Source: Charina bottae (lineage: Eukaryota > Chordata > Lepidosauria > Squamata > Charinaidae). From it: 64,000 nt of DNA. Under the pieces are notes generated by a model. That model saw only the letters and a program-made list of their open reading frames with translations, was not told the DNA's origin and searched no databases. Both the position numbers and the translations under genes were made by a program. This document shows, in pieces, positions 10,459 to 19,329 of this stretch. The stretch spans positions 66,098,463-66,162,462 of the forward strand of contig JALMGJ010000005.1 in the NCBI GenBank assembly GCA_023362775.1, given 5' to 3'. Each line of letters opens with the position of its first letter. Positions within the stretch are counted from its first letter, which is position 1.

Positions 10459-10665
10459 CTCTAAGGCAGTGCTTTCCAAGTGACACACCAACGGCGGCAG
10501 CGGCGGCAGCACACGTTCATGGTGGTGGTGTGGGGGGCGTGCAGCAGTGGCGGTGTGTATGGCGGCAGCGGCCTCACTAAAACGCGGAAGTGCTGATGGC
10601 GCGCCGCTGCTGCGCGTGCCCCCATCCCGCAGCTTCGCAACACACTGGAAAGCTGTGCTCTAAGG
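10459..10665. mobile_element. hAT-type MITE (first of two adjacent copies)
   Basis: The unit 10467-10657 starts CAGTGCTTTCCAAGTGACAC and ends ACACACTGGAAAGCTGTG. It is flanked by perfect 8-mers CTCTAAGG (10459-10466 and 10658-10665). The interior is GC-rich with CGGCGGCAG repeats, unlike the AT-rich surroundings. CAGTG-type ends plus an 8-bp duplication indicate the hAT superfamily. Confidence 0.82.
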
Positions 10666-10756
10666 TAGAGCTTTCCAAACTGTGTGGTGCGACACGTTAG
10701 TGTGTCGGCTGCAGTGTCTGGGTGTGTCGCAGCTGCTGCTGCCTCTGAGCCCTGCC

Positions 10757-10817
10757 TGTCAGGACCCTGGCATGGATCCAGGGTCCCGCCATTAAAAAGC
10801 GCGGCAAGTTTAAACAG
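10757..10817 (+). repeat. 5' LTR remnant of the chromovirus (61 bp)
   Basis: Identical to the first 61 bp of the 3' LTR (from TGTCAGGACCC to AAGTTTAAACAG), after which the sequence no longer matches. About 250 bp of LTR, including TATA-like and poly(A) signals, are absent here, so this end probably lacks a promoter. Confidence 0.88.
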
Positions 10818-11719
10818 TGAACCTGAGACCCATTAGGACAACCCCGGTTGATATCGGCTCCAGCCCACAGTGGCAAACGACCCAGCTAAGAATTTCCGGG
10901 TGGAGAATTAGCTTGCGGTGGAAATTGCGGAGGCGAATTTTTTTTTTACCTCAGGCAGCGAAGCAAAGCCCCAAGGCGGGAAACGTAAAAAGCGGGAAGC
11001 AAGCGGCAATGGACCGCTGCTGAGCCGTGCGGAGCCAGCACGGAAGCAACGCACTCTAGCGACGAGTGGCGGCTTGGTGACCAACGCTCCCCGGCAGTTC
11101 GCAGTGGCAGAGACCCTTCGGGGACAAAACCAACGATCCCCAGCAACGAGGGCGGTGACGACAACCTCCCTGGCGTAGAAGTAGCAGCGAACCCAGAGAG
11201 AAACGGTAGTGGGCGGCGGAAACCAACCCCCCCCGCAGTGTGTCCCTAGCGGCCTACGGTGGCGGTAGGGCCTAGCAGGCGGCAGTAGTGGGCGATGGGA
11301 ATCAACGCGCTCCGGCAGCACATCCCCAGCAACTTACGGCGGCGGCAGGGCTTGGCAGGAGACGGCAGCAGCCACGTGGCAGATCAGCACTCCCCAGCAG
11401 CTCGGCCCAGTGATTTGCGGCGACGGCAGAGAACGACGGAGCCACGTGGAGGCCGACGATCTCAAGCAGCTAACCAGCGCCCCCTAGCAGCGAGGAGGTG
11501 TAGAGCAGCAGCCAGCAAGTAGACCGGTTCCTTTCAAAAAAAAAAAAGGAACCAGCGCCCCCTAGCGGCTCCTGGCGGCAAGGCAGCCACAAACAGGTAG
11601 ACCGGCACCCTTTCAGCAAAGCACAGCTGAGAGGTGGCAGTAACGCGACAGCTAAGCGAAGAGCAACGCTCCCCAACAGCGAGCAGGCAGTGGTGCCATC
11701 AACGCAGTGCGTAAAAGGA
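10818..11719 (+). other. GC-rich 5' leader of the chromovirus
   Basis: About 0.9 kb with repeated GCGGCGGCAG, ACGGCAGCAGCCACGTGG and CCAGCGCCCCCTAGC motifs and no convincing coding frame. A small hairpin forms at 11525-11550 (GGTTCCTTT, A-run, AAGGAACC). A primer-binding site is expected at its start but I could not match one to a tRNA, which fits a deletion running from the LTR into the leader. Confidence 0.6.
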
Positions 11720-13102
11720 ATGGAGCAGACCAGGCTAAACCACAACAACGAAGAAGCAACTGCGCTTCCAACCGAAGGAGCAGAAGCAGCTGCGATGTTG
11801 GTAGCGGGAGAAAGGCACGGGCAGAAGGAAGATGGAGTGGGGCTGGGAAACAAAACTCCTCGCACCCCCACCACGCAGGCAAGCCGTCCCGTGGCTGAGT
11901 GGTCAATTGGGGTGGGAAGAGGAATGGCCCCAGTACGAGTGAAACCAGCGGCGAAACCATGGATATCCCAGGCCCAGAGAGTTGTGGCGCTCGAGGAAAG
12001 GGCAGCCAGAATGGAGGTGGGCCTAGAGAACATGGATGCCAAGTTAACGGCAATTCAGGCAGCCTTAGAAACACTATTGGGAAAACCCAAAATCAGGAAG
12101 AATACAGACACACGTTGACCAGCAGTCATCCCGCAGAGCTCCGACAACCCGAAAGACAGCGAGAAGGTAGAGGACTACGGGGAGGACTCAGATGAACTAG
12201 CAGCGCAGCCAATCTACGTGAGTGACCGCGCTCACTACCAAATGCACAGACCGGCCATCATCACGAAACTGAAGACGAAATTTGACGGGGACCCGGAAAA
12301 ATTGGCATGTTTCCTGAACCACGTCAGGGGGTTTATGGAGGAGTCAGAAGAATGGTTTCTTAATGAGGAGGCCAAGGTCCGCTATGTGTCGAATTTTCTG
12401 ATAGGTGAGGCAGCGAAATGGTTGGCGGTACTCCACGATACCAGGGCAAAGGAATTAGAACATTTTAGCCTGTTTATGAAAGCCCTGCGGAGGAGATTCG
12501 AGGACACGTTGTCAGGCATGTCAGCTAAGGCTGAGATACAGAGACTTAGACAGGGACATCGAACGGTAGCAGAGTACGCGTTAGAGTTCAAGAAAATTGT
12601 CAGTCACCTCCCGAACTGGCCAGAAGCATTTAAAGTCGAGTATTTTCAAATGGGGCTGAGACCGGACCTCCTAGACATGGCAGCAGGGAGAGGGGACCCA
12701 GAGACGCTCGACGAATGGGTCCAGTTGGCGGGGAAGGTCGAAAGCACTAAAATGCGATTACGCTCGTACCGTCAACTGCAATATGCGGGGAGAACAGCTC
12801 AAACCACTCGACACCAGCAACATAGGAATTACGAGAGGAAGCAATGGCTGGAAGAAAAGGAGCATTGGGCGAAGAACAAGCTCTGCTTTAAATGCGGGAG
12901 TGAGGGGCACAGGATTAGTGAATGCAAACAGGCACTAGGGGGGAGTAGACCCAAAGATAAGCACCACAAGGCCTCACCCGCTAAGCAGACCACAGCGAAA
13001 GCTGCAACGGAGAGACGCCATTACACAGAACCAGAAGTTTCCACGGACGATACCACGGACGAAGAGTTCGGGCCGGCGGGAAACGGCGGTGGCCTGTCCT
13101 AG
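11720..13102 (+). pseudogene. gag: Chromovirus gag with one in-frame stop
   Basis: A single frame from ATG 11720 to TAG 13100-13102 (about 460 codons), broken by TGA at 12116-12118 (codon 133). The N-terminal third has a predicted coiled coil around 11980-12085 (QRVVALEERAARMEVGLENM). After the stop comes a capsid-like region (KFDGDPEKLACFLNHVRGFM, then EWVQLAGKVES). A zinc knuckle CFKCGSEGHRISEC (C-x2-C-x4-H-x4-C) lies at 12884-12925. The end is acidic and carries the slippery heptamer. No ATG begins the part after the stop. Gag would package the element's RNA in cytoplasmic particles. Confidence 0.88.
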
Positions 13103-13139
13103 ACTGCGCCGCGGGACAGGTCTTCAGTACGGGGCGCAG
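13078..13139 (+). promoter_or_regulatory. Predicted -1 ribosomal frameshift signal (slippery site plus pseudoknot)
   Basis: GGGAAAC at 13078-13084 sits in the gag frame as G GGA AAC. Eight nt on, CCTGTCC (13093-13099) pairs with GGACAGG (13114-13120), extendable by G-C and G-U pairs to 9 bp. Loop bases CTGCGCC (13104-13110) pair with GGCGCAG (13133-13139), giving an H-type pseudoknot. The pol frame is open from 12985, overlapping gag by about 118 nt in the -1 register. GGGAAAC is the known -1 site of PEG10, a domesticated sushi-ichi relative. Confidence 0.85.
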
Positions 13140-13146
13140 AAACACC

Positions 13147-16100
13147 ATGACTGCAGAGGACTGCCCCACGATGCAGGTTAAGGTAGTGCTCAAAACCTTG
13201 GACGGGAGGGAGCAGTTCATGGGGACAGCGATTGTGGACTCGGGGTGCACCAGATGTTTGATGCACCCGTCAATAGCAAATAAGATGGGGCTTAAACTAT
13301 TCAAGTTGAAATCACCCATTACATTTTGCCAACTGGATGGAACGAGAATGAAAGGGGGACCAGTGGGGCACTACACGGAGGCTGTCAATATGTCGTTGGG
13401 AACACACACGGAAACCTTGCGGTTCATTGTAGCCCCCATATCGACACAACCCATCATTTTGGGATTAAAATGGCTGAAGGAAAGAAACCCCCAGATTGAT
13501 TGGGTGTCGGGTGAAATTGGGTTCATAGATGGGAGATATCATGCCGAGACCAGCAGGGCGGAGAGAAATGGTACGGAATTAGGAGCTGCGGGGACGGCAA
13601 AGGCTGGGGAAACTGTAGTGGAAATGGAGAGGAGATTCCCCAGAAGCTATAAACCTGTCAGAGAAGTGTTTGATGAACAAGAGTGCGACCAGCTGCCGCC
13701 CCACAGGAAAACAGACTGTGCAATTGAGCTGATTCCCGGCGTGATGTTTCCTAAGCCCAGAATGTACGCAATGACCCAGAGGGAGCTACAAGAACTGCGG
13801 AAGTTTATCGACAAGAACCTGGCACGGGGTTTTATCGAGCCAGCAAACTCCCCCCTGGCAGCACCCGTGCTGTTCCGAAAGAAGAAAGACGGCTCACTCC
13901 GGCTCTGCACCGATTACAGGGGATTAAATGCTATCTCGGTGACAAACCAGTACCCCCTTCCCTTACTAAAGGACATGCTGGCGCAACTTGCTACAGGGAA
14001 GATCTTTACCAAACTAGACCTCAGGGAAGCATATTACAGGGTCAGAATTAGAGAAGGGGATGAGTGGAAAACGGCGTTTAATTGCCCGCTCGGCTCGTTC
14101 CAGTACAAGGTACTCCCGTTCAGAATTGCAGGGGGCCCTGGAATTTTTATGAAACTGATTAATGAAGTACTATACGAGTTCTTGTACCAGGGGGTCATAG
14201 TGTATCTGGACGATATCCTGATCTTTTCAGATAACCTAGCCGAGCATAAGAAAATTGTAAAAGCGGTGCTGGAGAAGTTACTCAAGGCCAAATTGTACGT
14301 CAAATTGGACAAATGTGAATTTCACAAGCAGCAATTGGACTTCCTGGGGTTCCGGATCTCGCACAGAGGCATAGAAATGGACCCCGCTAAAGTACAGGCA
14401 GTGGTGGGGTGGGAACCCCCACGTACCAGACGACAACTTCAAGCGTTCATTGGGTTTGCCAACTTTTATAGAGATTTCATAAGCAATTTTGCACAAATCG
14501 CGCTTCCTCTCGCTGACCTGTTAAAAACGAAATCAAATAAAAACAAAACACAGGCAAGACAACCTAGCTGCAAGATCAAATGGACTCCAGAATGCCAGGA
14601 AGCATTCGATAAGCTCAAGGCGATGTTTATCGCGGAGCCCATCCTGAAACACCCTGAGGTTGACAGAAAGTTTATCATTCACACGGATGCGTCCAACAAT
14701 GCAGTAGGGTGTATACTACTTCAGGAGGATGAGGACAAAAAACTGAGACCATGCGCGTACATCTCTAAAAAGTTCAGTGAGACGGAGAAGAGATGGCACG
14801 TATGGGAAAAGGAAGCGTTTGCGGTCCGTCATGCACTGGCTACTTGGCGACACCTTCTGGAGGGGTCATCGGTACCATTCGAGGTTTGGACAGACCACAA
14901 AAACCTGGAGGCGTTGACCTCACCCAGGAAGTTGAATCCGAAGCAACTTCGATGGGCTGAATTCTTCAGCCGGTTTAAGTTCACCCTAAAGTATTTCCCA
15001 GGGGGAAAAAACTATCTGGCAGATGCGCTGTCCCGATTGCCACAACACGAAGGCAAGACGGAGGTCGTCACCGAATCACTCTTCCCAGCCGAATCCACGA
15101 ATAGGGGAATCACCGGAGAGCCGCAAAACACTCAAGGGGGGAACATGGCGGTGGCGAAGAAGTCAACAGGGGAAACGACAGCGCAAAACCCTCTTGAAAA
15201 CAAGATACGAGCAGCTGTGCCAGAAGACGCATGGTGGGGCGAGAACAAGGGGTCACTACAAGAATACAATAGGGGATGGTGGAAGGATGATAAACTGTAT
15301 GTGCTGGCCAGCGTACGATCGCGGATATTAGAAAAATGCCATGATCACAAAGCAGCAGGGCATTTTGGTTTTGTAAAAACAATACACCTAACAAGGCGCA
15401 AATTCTGGTGGCCGTCGTTGCGAAGAGACGTCAAAGAATATGTCAAAACGTGCCCCACATGCGCAACCGCAAAAAGGGCAATAGGAAAACCCAAGGGGTT
15501 ACTGCAATCAGTGGCAGACCCCACCCGGCCATGGGAGCAAATAGCCATGGACTTTGTAGTTGACCTGCCTGTCAGTAATAAGAAAACAGCGGTATGGGTA
15601 GTCACGGATCTATTTTCAAAACAGGCACATTTCATCGCGTGCAAGGGAATACCGACAGCGCCCAAACTTGCACGACTTTTCATCCAACACATCTACAGGG
15701 CCCACGGCACGCCTGCTAGGATTATTAGCGACCGCGGGAGCACTTTCACCTGCAAATTCTGGAAAGCGTTTCTAAAACTGATCGGGTCAGAACAGGGACT
15801 GAGTAGCGCGTTCCACCCATGTACGGACGGGGCGTCGGAATGCTTGGTGTCAATTCTTGAACAATATCTCCGCTGTTACATCAGCTATCAACAAGACGAT
15901 TGGGCGGAGCTATTGCCATTTGCAGAGGTGGCCTACAACAACACAGTCCACCATAGCACGGGATTCTCGCCATTCAAGATCACCACAGGACGGGATTTCG
16001 CGACAATTCCGGAGGTGGACAGGATCCAGGGAAGAAACATACCGGATCCTCTACAAGCTGATGAATGGATTAACAAATTAACCAGCAGCTGGCCAATCAT

Positions 16101-16608
16101 GTTGAAAACTCTGCGGGAAGCGAGAGAGTCCTACAACAAATACGCGGACAGGAAACGGACAGCTGAGTGGGAGTTGACTGTAGGGGATAAAGTATACCTC
16201 TCAACAAAAAACTTACGGTCAACACAACCGTCCCGCAAACTGGCCCCAAGATACATTGGGCCGTTCCCCATAACACAGGTCATTAACCCAGTAACGGCGC
16301 GACTGCAACTACCTAAATCGCTGCGGAAGGTACACCCTGTGTTCCATGTGAGCCTGCTAAAACAGTACCACCCGTCTGAACGGTGGCACCCTGAAGCCCC
16401 GGAACCGGCACCTACTATGGTCAATGGGGAGCCACATTTTGAAATCGCACACGTATACGACTCGCGACATCACAGAGGGCGGCTACAATACTTAGTCAAA
16501 TGGCAGCACCTCCCAGAGGGTTTCAAAGAATGGGTGGCAGCAGAACATATGCAGGCGCCAGCCCTAATTAGGGACTTCCATCGTAAATTCCCTAACAAAC
16601 CCCGGTGA
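13147..16608 (+). CDS. pol: Chromovirus Pol polyprotein (PR-RT-RNase H-IN-chromodomain)
   Basis: Uninterrupted for 1153 codons from ATG 13147; the frame is open upstream to 12985. Protease: DSG at residues 31-33. RT: LDLREAYY with Asp 291, and YLDD at 353-356. RNase H: HTDAS (Asp 514), WTDHKNL, ADALSR. Integrase: His-rich/CPTC zinc site (about 732-772), then Asp 802, Asp 862 (SDRG) and Glu 898. GPY-like region around 1038, then a chromodomain about 1100-1150 (LQYLVKWQHLPEGFKEW). The length suits a full vertebrate chromovirus pol. Odd points: the usual NAPATFQ of RT is GGPGIFM at 329-335, and the TDGQTE of integrase is TDGASE. All catalytic acids remain. Translation would depend on frameshifting from gag. 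Confidence 0.95.
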   Translation: MTAEDCPTMQVKVVLKTLDGREQFMGTAIVDSGCTRCLMHPSIANKMGLKLFKLKSPITFCQLDGTRMKGGPVGHYTEAVNMSLGTHTETLRFIVAPISTQPIILGLKWLKERNPQIDWVSGEIGFIDGRYHAETSRAERNGTELGAAGTAKAGETVVEMERRFPRSYKPVREVFDEQECDQLPPHRKTDCAIELIPGVMFPKPRMYAMTQRELQELRKFIDKNLARGFIEPANSPLAAPVLFRKKKDGSLRLCTDYRGLNAISVTNQYPLPLLKDMLAQLATGKIFTKLDLREAYYRVRIREGDEWKTAFNCPLGSFQYKVLPFRIAGGPGIFMKLINEVLYEFLYQGVIVYLDDILIFSDNLAEHKKIVKAVLEKLLKAKLYVKLDKCEFHKQQLDFLGFRISHRGIEMDPAKVQAVVGWEPPRTRRQLQAFIGFANFYRDFISNFAQIALPLADLLKTKSNKNKTQARQPSCKIKWTPECQEAFDKLKAMFIAEPILKHPEVDRKFIIHTDASNNAVGCILLQEDEDKKLRPCAYISKKFSETEKRWHVWEKEAFAVRHALATWRHLLEGSSVPFEVWTDHKNLEALTSPRKLNPKQLRWAEFFSRFKFTLKYFPGGKNYLADALSRLPQHEGKTEVVTESLFPAESTNRGITGEPQNTQGGNMAVAKKSTGETTAQNPLENKIRAAVPEDAWWGENKGSLQEYNRGWWKDDKLYVLASVRSRILEKCHDHKAAGHFGFVKTIHLTRRKFWWPSLRRDVKEYVKTCPTCATAKRAIGKPKGLLQSVADPTRPWEQIAMDFVVDLPVSNKKTAVWVVTDLFSKQAHFIACKGIPTAPKLARLFIQHIYRAHGTPARIISDRGSTFTCKFWKAFLKLIGSEQGLSSAFHPCTDGASECLVSILEQYLRCYISYQQDDWAELLPFAEVAYNNTVHHSTGFSPFKITTGRDFATIPEVDRIQGRNIPDPLQADEWINKLTSSWPIMLKTLREARESYNKYADRKRTAEWELTVGDKVYLSTKNLRSTQPSRKLAPRYIGPFPITQVINPVTARLQLPKSLRKVHPVFHVSLLKQYHPSERWHPEAPEPAPTMVNGEPHFEIAHVYDSRHHRGRLQYLVKWQHLPEGFKEWVAAEHMQAPALIRDFHRKFPNKPR

Positions 16609-16670
16609 CCCTTACACTAACTATGCTTTCTTTCTTCCAGATACCACAACCATGAACAGGGTGACGGAAA

Positions 16671-16692
16671 AAAAGGGGGAGGGGGAGGATTT
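16671..16692 (+). promoter_or_regulatory. Polypurine tract of the chromovirus
   Basis: An A/G-only run (AAAAAAAGGGGGAGGGGGAG) ending about 15 bp before the 3' LTR. In LTR elements such a tract primes plus-strand synthesis. The extra spacer to the LTR start is slightly unusual. Confidence 0.6.
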
Positions 16693-16705
16693 TGGGACGG
16701 CGGCA

Positions 16706-17017
16706 TGTCAGGACCCTGGCATGGATCCAGGGTCCCGCCATTAAAAAGCGCGGCAAGTTTAAACAGACGGAGCTGTAACTGACAAACGGCAGAGCTGGGC
16801 GGAGACAAGACTAGCGACCCGGAGTGAAACCTGCAATGGGGAGGGGGTTGGAGGATCAACGGAAGAATATAAAAAGGCAACCCAGGACTCTGGCTGTCAT
16901 TCTTGCCTTTGACTTGTGCTACCCTATGTGTACGAAATAAACCGTTTACTTCTTAAAACAAGAGCTGAAGCCTGTTTTTGAGAGAAACGTTACACTCTAC
17001 ATGAGGGGCACCTCACA
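16706..17017 (+). repeat. 3' LTR of the chromovirus (312 bp)
   Basis: Begins TGTCAGGACCCTGG and ends GGGGCACCTCACA, with TG...CA and imperfect inverted ends. It has a TATA-like TATAAAAA at 16868-16875 and AATAAA at 16936-16941, giving U3-R-U5 order. The end point is set by the CCTGCC duplication; an end at GTTACA (16995) would also give TG...CA but has no matching flank. Confidence 0.82.
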
Positions 17018-17576
17018 CCTGCCAGGATTCTGCGCAGGTCCTAGTGCCTGCCTTGTGCCCTGCTGTAAGAGTGTGTCGCGAAATGATGCCCTGCTGTAAG
17101 AGTGTGTTGCGAAATGATGCATGTCTAAAAAGTGTGTCACCAACATGAAAAGTTTGGAAAGCTCTGCTCTAAGGGAATCAAAGTTGCACTTTGAAGAATC
17201 AGGATAGGAAGACTATTGACACCTTTGAATTTTGGTTTTGGAGAAGACTCCTGAGAATACTGTAGACAGCCAAGAAAACAAACAAATGGCTCATTGAACA
17301 AATCAACCCAAAGTTCTTACTAGAAACACACATGAGTAGGCTCAAATTATCATTCAGACACATTATGCAAAGACCTAGCTCTCTAGAGAAGGCTCTAATA
17401 CTGGGAAAAGTGGAAGGAAAGATAAGAAGAGGATGACCAGCAGCAAGGTGGATGGACACAGTTACAGTGGTGATGAGTGCACTGTTAGAAGACCTGAAAG
17501 ACCAGGTTAGGGACAGACCATCATGGAGAAAATCTATCTACTGTATGTGGTCACTAAGAGTCAACACCAACTTGAT

Positions 17577-17624
17577 AGCACATCATCCATCCATCCATCC
17601 ATCCATCCATCCATCCATCCATCC
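17577..17624. repeat. (CATC)n microsatellite
   Basis: About 12 CATC units forming the tail of the BovB copy. Confidence 0.95.
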
Positions 17625-17819
17625 TTATTAACAGAAAATGCTACATGTGGCATGTGTTAATGGCTGGTAACCTATTCTTCTCTTTTCTTACTAAAATGCA
17701 TTATTAGAAACTTCATTGATCCAAATTATTATGGGTAGTAAAGAACAATATGGGTCCATCAGATGATAACCATAGTATATAAAAGATTGTTAATTAGAAT
17801 TTAAAAGGAGTAACTTTCA

Positions 17820-17895
17820 TAAGCCTTCCAGAGTCACTTGCTGAGATGGGTGGCTATACAAATTGATAAATAAAATAAAATAAATGCACATGAAT
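17820..17895 (+). mobile_element. L2-type LINE 3' tail fragment
   Basis: CCAGAGTCACTTGCTGAGATGG, GGTGGCTATACAAATTGATAA and a (TAAAA)n tail match the short 3' end shared by L2 LINEs and L2-dependent SINEs. Confidence 0.55.
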
Positions 17896-17939
17896 TAACA
17901 AAGAGGAATAAATGAATGAAAAATAGATATGTTGTATGT

Positions 17940-19070
17940 GTATCAAGCTGAGAGAAAGAAGAAGGATATCATTGGTTTGATATTGTGGAATGGAGTTGAT
18001 AAATACTTCCACTGATGTGAAGGTGCAGTTTTAATTATGAATTATAAAAAGTATGTCAGAAGGCATGAATTGGGGTCCTCTAGATTGTCACTGGTGAGTA
18101 CAAAAGTTGGAATTCATAGGTTGGTTATAGTTGCATATTCCACTCCAGTGATGGTGATAATGGGAAAAAAATGTCTAGTCGGGAATCCATATGGCAAATG
18201 AAAGAATTAAAAAACATGATTCACCTGATCATTTATGATGAATAATTGAAAGAAACTGCGAAGGGGATGAGGATAATGACAATTCTGAATGTGGGACAGA
18301 CCATTCCTTAATAGTTGCAAGAGTGGATCTTGGAAAAAATGCCCAATGAAGAAAGAAAAAAAAGTGAAAATATATTGAATGATAGTACAATGAGAACGTA
18401 CAAGCGCTGTATGAAAACAACAACAGTTAGAATAAATGGAAAGTGGACATAAAGGAAGATGATATGGAAGCTGCTTGGAACAGAGTGAAATGGAATGATG
18501 AAGGGAAAGAGGATACTGATGAGAAAAAATTGCATATGTTCACTGCAAAGTGAGAATGAGAAAGATACTGCATAATATCTATAAAGATAAAAATGTGGTT
18601 AAAAAGGACAAGAAATGTAAAGGAATAAAAGAGACAGAGAAATATACAATAGGTTTGATAGAACTAAAGCAAATGTTTTGAAAGTGGGTGAAAAGGGCTA
18701 AACAATTAATTACTGTAATTAAAATGAGGAAATCCTGGAAGAATAACTTTAGAGATTTTTATGGGAATGATAGTGATATGTTGAAAAGTGGAATTAAAAT
18801 TAACACGTTTAGTGTCTTCCCCTGCACCAAAAATAAAATTTTAAAAACCACTGATGGGAAAGAAGTAATAAATGTTGTGAGAATGTTGAGTCCCAGTAAG
18901 GAGCAGATATAGATGGTGTAATTGGAGAAATATTAAAATATGAAAGTGGTACAGGGTGGCTGTGTGGCTTGTTTAACATATATGTGAAGTCTGCAGCTTT
19001 GGTTGATGATTGGGAAAAAGGCATTATTGTTCTCCTATACCAAAAAAAAAAAAAAAAGGCCTAGCAAGAA
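17940..19070 (+). mobile_element. Decayed LINE with endonuclease and RT remnants
   Basis: No long frame survives, but translated fragments read CGTDHSLIVARVDL (the D-H end of an AP endonuclease) near 18290-18330. Further on, ILKYESGTGWLCGLFNIY and DDWEKGIIVLLYQ near 18930-19045 correspond to RT regions before motif A. Order and strand fit one plus-strand LINE. I cannot settle the clade (RTE-like or Ingi/Vingi-like). An A-run at about 19041-19057 splits the RT reading. Confidence 0.5.
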
Positions 19071-19329
19071 TGAGTGCATAACCTTCAGTGGAGTTAGTTT
19101 GTGGGATGCATCTGGGAAGAGGTTTGGCGGAATTCTGATCAGAAGGGTATGAGAGGTAACAATGAGCAAAATTTAGGAAGGTCAGTAGAGCTTTAAGCTG
19201 AGCAGGTGATGTGCAGACCAATTCTTTGCTGTAAGCAGGTAACTGAAAAATAAATTTATGTGAGATAGAATGTTTATAATACATTTAGTTAGAGAAAGTA
19301 TATGATAAAGTGAATATGCATTAATTAAT

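Larger units (their letters stand above)
10757..17017 (+). mobile_element. Ty3/gypsy chromovirus (LTR retrotransposon)
   Basis: An element of about 6.26 kb in the order LTR remnant, leader, gag, pol (PR-RT-RH-IN-chromodomain), polypurine tract, LTR. Both ends start TGTCAGGACCCTGG. CCTGCC occurs at 10751-10756 and 17018-17023, giving a 6-bp target duplication if the 3' LTR ends at 17017 (CCTCACA). The C-terminal chromodomain and PR-RT-RH-IN order place it with vertebrate chromoviruses (sushi-ichi-like). Body GC content is well above the flanks. Gag has a stop, and most of the 5' LTR is missing. Confidence 0.93.
10658..17174. mobile_element. hAT-type MITE (second copy), interrupted by Ty3/gypsy
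   Basis: The unit starts TAGAGCTTTCCAAACTGTGT at 10666 and ends AGTTTGGAAAGCTCTG at 17166, with the same CTCTAAGG at 10658-10665 and 17167-17174. Without the gypsy insertion it is about 0.23 kb. It shares the CTTTCCAA inverted ends of the first copy. Its 3' part has a small tandem repeat (GCCCTGCTGTAAGAGTGTGT, twice). It shares the middle target duplication with the first hAT copy. Confidence 0.8.
10401..17625 (+). mobile_element. BovB/RTE LINE 3' region, split by hAT and Ty3/gypsy insertions
   Basis: Left part (about 10401-10466) reads MKINIVQAMVFSV, the stretch before the YGCESW segment of BovB. The right part (from 17167) continues with LKNQDRKTIDTFEFWFWRRL, then the C-terminal LGKVEGKIRRG, PAARWMDTVTVV and WRKSIYCMWSLRVNTN blocks, ending in a CATC microsatellite. 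Reading resumes on the far side of about 6.7 kb of inserted DNA, which shows one BovB copy was the target. It carries stops and is inactive. The left limit is approximate. Confidence 0.75.

Noticed and set aside
10908..12074. Several overlapping long frames on both strands of the GC-rich region
   Set aside because: High GC removes stop codons by chance. Composition is repetitive, and no domain is visible in any of them outside gag.
12218..13102. Separate short gag gene starting at 12218
   Set aside because: There is no ATG at 12218 (it is GTG), and the frame is the same as the upstream one from 11720, separated only by one TGA.
16706..16995. 3' LTR ending at GTTACA
   Set aside because: It gives TG...CA, but the flank CTCTA does not match the 5' flank. 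Ending at 17017 gives a perfect CCTGCC duplication and better inverted ends.
17199..17459. 86-codon minus-strand frame
   Set aside because: It is the antisense of the BovB C-terminus, which reads on the plus strand.
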